DNA of 64,000 nt. Source: an uncultured Maribacter sp. (lineage in GTDB: Bacteria; Bacteroidota; Bacteroidia; Flavobacteriales; Flavobacteriaceae). Position numbers and translations under genes: made by a program. The stretch lies in NCBI GenBank assembly GCA_947493885.1, contig CANLTE010000002.1, forward strand, positions 496,001 through 560,000, read 5' to 3'. Of the stretch, positions 57,189 to 64,000 are shown piece by piece (the first letter of the stretch is position 1; each line of letters opens with the position of its first letter). The notes beneath the pieces are model-generated. The model made no database searches, was not told the origin of the DNA, and worked only from the letters and a program-made list of their open reading frames with translations.

Positions 57189-60170
57189 ATGCAAAACAAA
57201 GGACTTATAAAGCTTTTTGCTTTATTATTTGGGTTAGTTAGTATCTATCAACTATCCTACACTTTTATAGCCAATAAAGTAGAAGGCGAAGCGGAGGTTT
57301 TCGCTACAAGTAAAATTACATCTTCAGAAGACGATTATATTACCAAGCGTGAAGAAGTACAAGCAAGGTATTTAGATTCTATCGGAGACAATAGTGTTTT
57401 TGGATACACTAATTATAACGAAGCAAAAAAGAAAGAACTTAATAAAGGGTTAGACCTTAAAGGGGGAATCAATGTAACACTTCAAATATCCATCAAGGAT
57501 ATTTTAAAAGGCTTATCAAATGACTCTAAAAACCCTGCATTTAATAAAGCCCTTGCCGATGCTGATGCAGCTTCTAAGAATAGTGGAGATACGTATATAG
57601 AATTGTTTTTTGAAGCTTTTGATAAGATTAAGGGTGATACTAAATTGGCATCGCCAGAAATTTTCGCGAACAAAGGTCTAAGTGACGAGATTAATTTTCA
57701 AATGTCTGATGACGAGGTTAAACCAATTATTAGAAGAAAAATAGATGAATCTATTGTTTCTGCTTTTGAGGTGCTTCGTGAGCGTATTGATGGTTTTGGG
57801 GTTACGCAACCTAATATTCAAAGAGAAGGGGGGTCTGGAAGAATTTTAGTTGAACTGCCAGGAGCTAGAGATATTGCTAGAGCTCAGGAGTTATTATCAA
57901 GTACGGCTCAATTGGAATTTTGGGAAACACATAAGCAGGGCGAACCAAGTTTTAGTCAGTTTTTAATTGCTGCAAACGAAAAACTTAAGTCAATTGTTGA
58001 GGTAAAACAGGATGAAGTAAAGCCGGAATCTGAAATAGATTCTTTATTGTCTGACGTTGCTGAAGATTCTTTAGATATCGCCAGTCAAGTAAATCCACTT
58101 TACGATTTATTAATTCCTGCTCAACCTGGCTCTAATGGTATGTTTAGAGTAGCTGTTAAGGATACTGCTAAAGTTGGTAGTTATTTAAGAATGCCTGAAA
58201 TTAGACGTTTGTTACCAAACGATATTCAGTTTGCAAAATTCCTTTGGGAGCGCCCTGCAACTGATGATGTAGAGGTTATTCAACTTTTTGCATTAAAATC
58301 TAATCGTGATGGGGTTCCTAGAATTAGTGGTGATGTAGTGAGTGATGCAAGAGATACTTTTGATCAATTCAGTAAGCCTGCTATCAGTATGAGCATGAAT
58401 TCTAGAGGAGCTAAAGAATGGCAGAAACTTACCAGTGACGCTAATATTAATGGTACAGGTATTGCTGTTGTTTTAGACAATAAAGTGTATACAGCACCTG
58501 GTTGTTCTGTGGTTGGTGGAATTTCTGGTGGAGGTACTGAAATTACAGGTACGTTTACTGTTGCAGAAACAAAGGATATCGCAAACGTATTGCGAGCTGG
58601 TAAATTACCAGCAAAAGCTGAAATTATTCAGTCTACAATTGTTGGACCATCATTAGGTCAAGAAGCAATTGATAGTGGTTTTATGTCATTCTTATTGGCA
58701 ATGTTAATTGTTTTAATATGGATGGTATTTTATTATGGAAAAGCAGGAATTTTTGCTGACATCGCTTTGTTATTAAATATCTTATTGATATTTGGAGTTT
58801 TAACAAGCTTAAATGCTGTTTTAACCTTACCTGGTATTGCTGGTATTGTACTAACTATTGGTATGTCTGTAGATGCTAACGTACTTATATTTGAACGTAT
58901 TAAAGAAGAGTTAGCAAAAGGAAAAGGCAAAGGTGAGGCTGTTGCTGATGGTTTTAGCAACGCGTTATCATCTATTTTAGATGCGAATATTACAACGGGT
59001 CTTACGGCGGTAATACTTTTTATATTTGGTTCTGGACCAATTAAAGGATTTGCAACGACTTTATTAATAGGTATTGTTACATCGTTATTTACAGCAATTT
59101 TTATAACAAGGTTGTTAATTGATTGGTACCTTTCTGGTAAAGGGCGTACGCTAAACTTTACGACACCTATTACCAAAAATCTGTTTAAGAATATTAATAT
59201 AGATTTCTTAGGAAAGCGTAAAATTGCTTATATACTTTCTTTTATTTTAGTTGGTATAGGGTTGTTTTCATTATTTTTTGGAGCAGGGTTACAACAAGGA
59301 GTTGACTTTGTTGGAGGGCGCTCTTATCAAATAAGATTTGAGAGTCAAGTTAACCCTTCTGAAATTGCATCGGAATTAAATACTGTATTTGGTAGTGGTA
59401 CTAATGTTAAAACATACGGAGAATCAAACCAAATAAAAGTTACTACACCTTACAAAGTTGATGTAGAAGGTATTGAGGTTGATAATGAAATTCAAAATAA
59501 ATTATATACATCACTTCAAAAGTATTTACCTGATGGCATTTCTGAGAAGGCATTTGTAGAAGGAGGTAGCAATGATAGTTCTATTGGGATTTTACAGTCT
59601 AACAAAGTTGGACCTACAATTGCAGATGATATTAAAAACAATGCATTTTTGGCAATCTTGGGGTCGCTAGCTGTGGTGTTCTTATATATTTTATTACGTT
59701 TCCGTAGATGGCAATTTTCTCTTGGAGCGGTAGTTGCGGTATTTCATGATGTATTAATTGTATTAGGAATATTCTCATTAGTTGGAAAAATCATGCCATT
59801 TAATATGGAAATTGACCAAGCTTTTATTGCGGCAATATTAACTGTAATTGGTTATTCGTTGAATGATACGGTTGTTGTTTTTGACCGTATTCGTGAAATA
59901 GTTGGAGAAAGAGGTTGGAATGCAGGTAAAAATATTAATACTGCCGTAAATAGTACATTAGGTAGAACATTAAATACCTCGTTAACTACGCTAGTTGTGT
60001 TACTGGCTATCTTTATTTTTGGAGGAGAGTCATTACGTGGATTTATGTTTGCAATGATTATAGGTGTTGTAGTTGGTACATATTCCTCGGTATTTATAGC
60101 AACTCCGGTTATGTTTGATACTTTAAAAAAGAAAATTGTTTCTGGTGAAGCAGACGAAATTATAAAGTAA
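57189..60170 (+). CDS. secDF: Protein translocase subunit SecDF (fused)
   Basis: This 993-residue fusion of SecD and SecF uses proton flow to help Sec-dependent export. The SecD part has LNKGLDLKGGINVTLQ (about 81-96), ERIDGFGVTQPNIQREG (about 199-215), and transmembrane motifs GIAGIVLTIGMSVDANVLIF (about 552-571). The SecF part has GVDFVGGRSYQIRF (about 702-715) and IGYSLNDTVVVFDRIREI (about 889-906). Long extracytoplasmic loops lie between. Fused SecDF is normal for Bacteroidota. It is convergent with the ABC gene. Confidence 0.97.
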   Translation: MQNKGLIKLFALLFGLVSIYQLSYTFIANKVEGEAEVFATSKITSSEDDYITKREEVQARYLDSIGDNSVFGYTNYNEAKKKELNKGLDLKGGINVTLQISIKDILKGLSNDSKNPAFNKALADADAASKNSGDTYIELFFEAFDKIKGDTKLASPEIFANKGLSDEINFQMSDDEVKPIIRRKIDESIVSAFEVLRERIDGFGVTQPNIQREGGSGRILVELPGARDIARAQELLSSTAQLEFWETHKQGEPSFSQFLIAANEKLKSIVEVKQDEVKPESEIDSLLSDVAEDSLDIASQVNPLYDLLIPAQPGSNGMFRVAVKDTAKVGSYLRMPEIRRLLPNDIQFAKFLWERPATDDVEVIQLFALKSNRDGVPRISGDVVSDARDTFDQFSKPAISMSMNSRGAKEWQKLTSDANINGTGIAVVLDNKVYTAPGCSVVGGISGGGTEITGTFTVAETKDIANVLRAGKLPAKAEIIQSTIVGPSLGQEAIDSGFMSFLLAMLIVLIWMVFYYGKAGIFADIALLLNILLIFGVLTSLNAVLTLPGIAGIVLTIGMSVDANVLIFERIKEELAKGKGKGEAVADGFSNALSSILDANITTGLTAVILFIFGSGPIKGFATTLLIGIVTSLFTAIFITRLLIDWYLSGKGRTLNFTTPITKNLFKNINIDFLGKRKIAYILSFILVGIGLFSLFFGAGLQQGVDFVGGRSYQIRFESQVNPSEIASELNTVFGSGTNVKTYGESNQIKVTTPYKVDVEGIEVDNEIQNKLYTSLQKYLPDGISEKAFVEGGSNDSSIGILQSNKVGPTIADDIKNNAFLAILGSLAVVFLYILLRFRRWQFSLGAVVAVFHDVLIVLGIFSLVGKIMPFNMEIDQAFIAAILTVIGYSLNDTVVVFDRIREIVGERGWNAGKNINTAVNSTLGRTLNTSLTTLVVLLAIFIFGGESLRGFMFAMIIGVVVGTYSSVFIATPVMFDTLKKKIVSGEADEIIK

Positions 60171-60189
60171 GAAAACTCATTATGTTTTG

Positions 60190-60218
60190 AAAAAAGCCAC
60201 TTTTAAGTGGCTTTTTTT
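60190..60218. terminator. Terminator shared by secDF and ABC gene
   Basis: GCCACTT (60196-60202) pairs with AAGTGGC (60205-60211), flanked by A- and T-runs. It overlaps the stop codon of the convergent ABC gene (60203-60205). Confidence 0.8.
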
Positions 60219-61450
60219 ATGCTTCCAAGTGATCCTTTAGAGGTCATTTTTAATTCATAAATGAATGAGGGGGATAAGTTTCTTTCAGGTCTGTGTGAAA
60301 CAAACACTATGGCAGTATTACTTTCCTGGGCAATTTTATTTATTAGCGATACAAATAATAAAGCGGATGTATCATCTAAACCCGCTGTAGGTTCATCTAG
60401 AATTAACAAATTCGGTTGTTTTACCATTGCTCTAGCAATCATTACCAACCGCTGTAACCCAAGGGATAAATCCTGAAAAAGAGTGTTTTTAACTTTGCTT
60501 AAATTTAAAAGTTCAAGCCACTGTTTTGCTAGTCTTTTTTGTGCTTCTGTAGGTTGTTTGTATAGACCAATTGAATCATTGTAGCCAGAGATAATCATAT
60601 TTTCTAAGGTATGATACCCTGTAAACTTATCGGTCATTGATGGAGTATAGTAACCAATTCTTTTTTTAATATCCCAGATGCTTTCTCCGCTGCCCTTTTT
60701 TTGACCAAAAAGATAAAGTTCTTGTCCGTATCCTTTTGGATTTTCTCCTGTAATCATGGAGAGTATTGTTGTTTTTCCGCTACCGTTTTTACCAACCAGT
60801 TGCCAGAACTCACCTTTTTTAATTGTCCAATTAATATTTTTAATAATTGTCTTGTGTTGATAGTTAACCGTTACGTTTTTAAGTTGTATCAGAACTTCTT
60901 CATTATGTTGAAGCGAGGAAATTGGATTAGGTATGGGAATGTTAAATTGAATTTCTTTTTTGGAGCTTAAATATGCCTTTAGGTCGTTAATAGGCTGAAT
61001 TTCTTTTTTGTGTAAAAAAGCATATTTTTTAATAAAAGGGAAAAGATCACTGAATCTACTTATAAGTTGGATAAAGGCAATCTCGCTAGCTTTTTTACAT
61101 ATTTGTATATGTAGTTCTTTTTGCGAATCAAAATCCAAATTATCAAAAGGGTTGTCCAGAATAATGAAATCTGGTTTTGTGGAAAGTAAATGCAAGAATA
61201 GAGCTTTTTTTTGCTCTCCACTGGACATAGATTGTAGGCTTTGTTTTCTGTTTGTTACAATTCCACTGTCATTATGTTTGTCCTCTTCAAGAATAAAATT
61301 AAGCAAGGTTAATTTTGAAAATAGGACTCTTTTTTTATGTTGAAAATCCTTGAGTATAGAATCTGAAGTGGCATTTAACAATAGGCTTGTTAAGTGTTTT
61401 TTGTCTGAAGCGTTGTCGGTAAAAATTGCCCAATGTTTTTCAATATTCAT
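60203..61450 (-). CDS. ModF-like double ABC ATPase with degenerate first domain
   Basis: The 415-residue soluble protein has two ABC domains. The second (about 185-410) is intact: Walker A GKNGSGKTT (about 218-226), LSLGLQRLVMIARAM signature and LLILDEPTAGLD Walker B. In the first, the Walker A position reads TDNASDKK, and the Walker B reads FIILDNPFDNLD with Asn for the catalytic Glu, though the signature MSSGEQKKALFL is kept. ModF/PhrA-like proteins have this layout and no clear function. The start overlaps the stop of the GNAT gene by 4 nt, so the two form an operon. Confidence 0.87.
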   Translation of the reverse strand: MNIEKHWAIFTDNASDKKHLTSLLLNATSDSILKDFQHKKRVLFSKLTLLNFILEEDKHNDSGIVTNRKQSLQSMSSGEQKKALFLHLLSTKPDFIILDNPFDNLDFDSQKELHIQICKKASEIAFIQLISRFSDLFPFIKKYAFLHKKEIQPINDLKAYLSSKKEIQFNIPIPNPISSLQHNEEVLIQLKNVTVNYQHKTIIKNINWTIKKGEFWQLVGKNGSGKTTILSMITGENPKGYGQELYLFGQKKGSGESIWDIKKRIGYYTPSMTDKFTGYHTLENMIISGYNDSIGLYKQPTEAQKRLAKQWLELLNLSKVKNTLFQDLSLGLQRLVMIARAMVKQPNLLILDEPTAGLDDTSALLFVSLINKIAQESNTAIVFVSHRPERNLSPSFIYELKMTSKGSLGSIKKAT

Positions 61451-61965
61451 ATATAAATTCTGAAAATGTGAACAGGATTTAACTTGTACTCAGTGGTTTT
61501 TTCTAATAACATTCCGTTTTTTAATGCTACCTTCTGAGAAGGCATATTATCAATATGGATTATAGATATTAGTGATTTTGAAGCTTTTATTTGTTTTGCG
61601 TGATATTTGCACTTTTCTGCAGCTTCAAAAGCGTACCCTTTACGCCAATAATTAGGAAGAATGGAATACCCAATTTCTAATTCATTTATTCCATCAACTT
61701 GTTGGGGGAGTAATCCACAAATACCAATTAGTTTTTGAGTGGTTTTGTGAACTAGCGCATTCATACCGCCGTTATTGTTATCGTATCGATTAAAAATAGT
61801 ATCAAATTGCTCCTGACAAGCTATTCTTGGAGTTTTTTTTTGGCCTTCCCAATATCGAGTACTTAGCGGATTTTGGAAAAAAGGAAGCCAGTTGTCAAAG
61901 TCCGTTTGGTTTACTTTTCTAAAGCGTAAACGACTAGTTTGTTCACCTTCTAAAAGTAAATTCAT
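61447..61965 (-). CDS. GNAT-family N-acetyltransferase
   Basis: The 172-residue protein belongs to the RimJ/RimL-like acetyltransferase group: TSRLRFRKVNQTDFDNWLPF (about 10-29), IGICGLLPQQVDGINELEIG (about 95-114), then the acetyl-CoA loop segment YWRKGYAFEAAEK. It would use acetyl-CoA to acetylate a protein N-terminus or small amine; the substrate is unknown. It is translationally coupled to the ABC ATPase and lies 5 nt after the DUF192 gene. Confidence 0.9.
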   Translation of the reverse strand: MNLLLEGEQTSRLRFRKVNQTDFDNWLPFFQNPLSTRYWEGQKKTPRIACQEQFDTIFNRYDNNNGGMNALVHKTTQKLIGICGLLPQQVDGINELEIGYSILPNYWRKGYAFEAAEKCKYHAKQIKASKSLISIIHIDNMPSQKVALKNGMLLEKTTEYKLNPVHIFRIYI

Positions 61966-61970
61966 AAGAT

Positions 61971-62450
61971 TTATATTTTATCAAACTCTATTTTATCACC
62001 AACAGAAAGCTGCCATTTTTCTGATAAGCCAGCATTTACCTCTAAAACATATTTAACAGGAACTTTAGAAGAAAGACCTTCTTCGTTATAAGGTTTTGCA
62101 TTTTTTTGAAAACTTGCTATTGTTTTGTCCTCGTTGATATATATAATGTCTAACGGAAATTCTGTGTTTTTCATATAAAACGAGTGCATTGCTTCATCAG
62201 AGAAAATAAAAAGCATGCCTTGATTAGTTTCCATGCCTTTACGATACATGAGACCTGTTTGCGTCTCATAATCCGTTTCCGCAATTTCGATATCTAATTT
62301 TATCAAAACAGAATCTGTTGAAGCTTTTTTTACACTCAGATTTCCTTCCTTTGTAAAACTTATAGGGGCCGTTTTAATGGCAGGTTTTGGATTTTCTTTA
62401 CAGCTTATGGCAATAAGAATACAGCATAGTATAGCAAAACAAGACCTCAT
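61971..62450 (-). CDS. DUF192 lipoprotein
   Basis: The 159-residue protein has a lipoprotein signal (IAISCKE, Cys about 17). The DUF192 domain shows ETDYETQTGLMYRKGMETNQ (about 58-77), MHSFYMKNTEFPLDIIYIN and ending KWQLSVGDKIEF. The family is widespread and has no agreed function. It starts 4 nt after lgt, which encodes the enzyme that lipidates such proteins, and is followed closely by the GNAT gene, so lgt-DUF192-GNAT-ABC form one transcription unit. Confidence 0.92.
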   Translation of the reverse strand: MRSCFAILCCILIAISCKENPKPAIKTAPISFTKEGNLSVKKASTDSVLIKLDIEIAETDYETQTGLMYRKGMETNQGMLFIFSDEAMHSFYMKNTEFPLDIIYINEDKTIASFQKNAKPYNEEGLSSKVPVKYVLEVNAGLSEKWQLSVGDKIEFDKI

Positions 62451-62453
62451 TGT

Positions 62454-63425
62454 TTAACTTTTTACGTTTTGACTTTGTGGTCTAAACATAAGGTAAAGAC
62501 CAAACAGAATAAAAGGAATACTAAGCCATTGACCAGTAGATAAAATACCTAAAGACTCTTCAAAACCTCCTTGACTCTTTTTAACGAATTCAACAAAAAA
62601 TCTAATTGTCCACAGTAGTATTAAGAATAGCCCAAGTAAATAACCAGACTTGTTTTTTTTATCTGTTTTCCAATATAAATAGTACAACAGTATAAAAACA
62701 AAAATATAGCAGATACCTTCATACAATTGTGCAGGATGTCGAAACGGAATTTCAGACAATAATTCAGAAAACTTAGGATTGTTCTCTATAGCGTCGTATG
62801 CAGCATTAAGCGTTTTTTCTTTAGTTACAGCTAATGCTCTGGATGGATGCATATCATCAGAATCGCGAATAAATCGAGTTGCAAAGACGAAAGATTCGTC
62901 GGTAACTTTACCGTTAATTTCAGAGTTAAAAAAGTTTCCTAATCTAACGCAAAATGCACCAATGGAAAAGGGCACAACCATGCGGTCTAGTATCCAAAGT
63001 ATTTTAAATTCAGGATATTTTCTAGTATATAAATACATGCCAATTATTACACCTATTGTGGCACCATGACTTGCTAAGCCCGTAAACCCTGTAAAGGTAT
63101 AGTTTTTAATCAGTCCAAAAAGTAAACTGTCACCAGCGCTTTCTTTTATAGGAAGAAGTATTTCTAGCAAATGATTTTGATAATAAGCCCAATCATAAAA
63201 AAATACATGACCAAGTCGTGCTCCAAGCATTGTAGCGAGAACCGTATAGATGAAAAGCGAATCTAGCTGTTCTACCGTCTTTTTTTCGTTGGTAAAAATC
63301 TTTTTCATTAAATACCAGCCTAGGGCAAATGAAATTATCCATAGGAGGTTGTAATATTTTATTTGAACAAAACCAATATTAAAAAGTGTTTCGTTGGGAT
63401 TCCATGTAAAACCTAAAAAGTACAT
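62454..63425 (-). CDS. lgt: Prolipoprotein diacylglyceryl transferase
   Basis: The 323-residue integral membrane enzyme transfers diacylglycerol to the lipobox Cys of prolipoproteins. Seven or so helices are visible. The signature motifs are GLASHGATIGVIIGMY (about 115-130) and RLGNFFNSEINGKVTD (about 161-176), the latter the family's GRxGNFxNxE motif with one change (a Leu in place of Gly-neighbour order). HPAQLYEGICYIFVF (about 230-244) is also typical. This window alone holds about ten lipoprotein precursors for it. Confidence 0.96.
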   Translation of the reverse strand: MYFLGFTWNPNETLFNIGFVQIKYYNLLWIISFALGWYLMKKIFTNEKKTVEQLDSLFIYTVLATMLGARLGHVFFYDWAYYQNHLLEILLPIKESAGDSLLFGLIKNYTFTGFTGLASHGATIGVIIGMYLYTRKYPEFKILWILDRMVVPFSIGAFCVRLGNFFNSEINGKVTDESFVFATRFIRDSDDMHPSRALAVTKEKTLNAAYDAIENNPKFSELLSEIPFRHPAQLYEGICYIFVFILLYYLYWKTDKKNKSGYLLGLFLILLWTIRFFVEFVKKSQGGFEESLGILSTGQWLSIPFILFGLYLMFRPQSQNVKS

Positions 63426-63504
63426 ATGCGTAATTTTGAGTGACTAAGATAAGTAAATAGTAGTTAGTAAAAAGTTTGTTTTTTTTATGAGAAATTAATG
63501 GGTT

Positions 63505-63738
63505 TTATGGAACAGGGTCATGTCCACTACCTCCCCAGGGGTTACAACTAAAAATTCGTTTTATAGAGAGCCATCCTCCTTTAAAAAGTCCATATTTTTT
63601 TAAAGCTTCTAGCGTGTATTGAGAGCATGTAGGAGAATATCTGCACGTAGCAGGCGTATAAGGAGATATCGCGATTTGATAAAATTTAACGAACAATACA
63701 AAAGGGGCGATGAGTATTTTTTTCATTAGAAAATACAC
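63505..63738 (-). CDS. yidD: Membrane protein insertion efficiency factor YidD
   Basis: The 77-residue protein has an N-terminal amphipathic/hydrophobic segment ([20 protein letters not shown]) and the invariant YidD pattern: [19 protein letters not shown] (about 32-50) and [13 protein letters not shown] at the end. It supports YidC-dependent membrane insertion. Usually it lies beside rnpA/yidC; here it lies between lgt and cysS on the same strand, an arrangement seen in Flavobacteriia. Confidence 0.95.
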   Translation of the reverse strand: MYFLMKKILIAPFVLFVKFYQIAISPYTPATCRYSPTCSQYTLEALKKYGLFKGGWLSIKRIFSCNPWGGSGHDPVP

Positions 63739-63765
63739 TTTAATTGCTCCATAAGTACAATGTTT

Positions 63766-64000
63766 TTATATACTAAAGGTTGTTCCTTCTTTTCCATCTT
63801 TTAGCTGAATGCCAAGCGCAGCTAATTGGTCTCTTATTTTATCTGATGTTGCAAAATCTTTGTTTTCACGAGCCTCTTTTCTAAGTTGAATTAATAGTTC
63901 AACAACTCCAGAAAGTTTATCAGTTCCAGTTTCATCGATGCTGTTTTTAGTTTCGAGTCCTAAAACATCAAAAACAAAATCGTTTAGAGTTTGCGAAAGG
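63766..64000 (-). CDS. cysS: Cysteine--tRNA ligase (C-terminal part; start outside window)
   Basis: The minus-strand frame runs from the right edge to TAA 63768-63766, giving about 78 C-terminal residues. The segment ELLIQLRKEARENKDFATSD followed by KIRDQLAALGIQLKDGKEGT and ending TFSI is the characteristic end of CysS (the ARxxKDFAxSDxIRDxL pattern). The catalytic domain, with HIGH and KMSKS motifs, is beyond the window. The gene is on the same strand as yidD, 27 nt upstream of it. Confidence 0.9.
   Translation of the reverse strand, partial: LSQTLNDFVFDVLGLETKNSIDETGTDKLSGVVELLIQLRKEARENKDFATSDKIRDQLAALGIQLKDGKEGTTFSI

Noticed and set aside
58733-59176. 147-codon open frame opposite secDF
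   Set aside because: It is the antisense shadow of the SecD membrane region, Pro/Lys-rich and without a domain.

Overview
The window is AT-rich chromosomal DNA from a member of the Bacteroidota, almost certainly a (probably marine) Flavobacteriaceae. The evidence is a SusC/SusD pair, a tmRNA whose tag reads GENNYALAA, promoters of the Bacteroidota type (TTG, a 19-21 nt spacer, then TAnnTTTG), a fused SecDF, and several flavobacterial DUF families (DUF2911, DUF6588, DUF1361, DUF3857). No CRISPR array, transposase, integrase or classical tRNA gene was seen.

Region 1 (1-26626) is a large carbohydrate-utilisation locus. A LacI-type regulator (cut by the window start) is divergent from a SusC/SusD pair. 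A near-perfect LacI-type palindrome sits on the -33 element of the susC promoter. Downstream, in the same direction, are a DUF6807 ('PmoA-like') lipoprotein, two exported Gfo/Idh/MocA oxidoreductases, a mannonate-oxidoreductase-like SDR, a complete tripartite TRAP transporter and a large exported heme-binding (CxxCH) dehydrogenase-like protein. A convergent AraC-type regulator separates this redox/transport half from a second half coding for exported glycoside hydrolases: DUF5703, GH97, GH29, GH97, GH29. I read the whole as SusCD uptake of an oligosaccharide, periplasmic hydrolysis (alpha-glucoside/alpha-fucoside-like linkages), periplasmic oxidation of a released sugar, TRAP import of the acidic product and cytoplasmic reduction by the SDR. 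The parts are seen; the pathway is inference.

Region 2 (26697-27091) is the tmRNA gene (ssrA) on the minus strand. Its 3' end faces the locus, a position often used as an integration site for genomic islands.

Region 3 (27322-64000) is mostly core genome. It holds a saccharopine/alanine-dehydrogenase-like enzyme; a CreD/regulator module flanked by two DUF1361 paralogues; a DUF3857 gene with an apparent one-base frameshift behind kdsA; typA; a polyphosphate glucokinase; an FtsE-like ATPase; a conserved TPR/beta-barrel pair; an SO2930-type diheme cytochrome; an OmpA-family protein; asnB; an SLC13 permease; gyrB; mdh; secDF; a ModF-like double ABC ATPase with a degenerate first half; a GNAT enzyme; a DUF192 lipoprotein; lgt; yidD; and the 3' end of cysS. 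Bidirectional hairpin terminators separate most of the convergent pairs.
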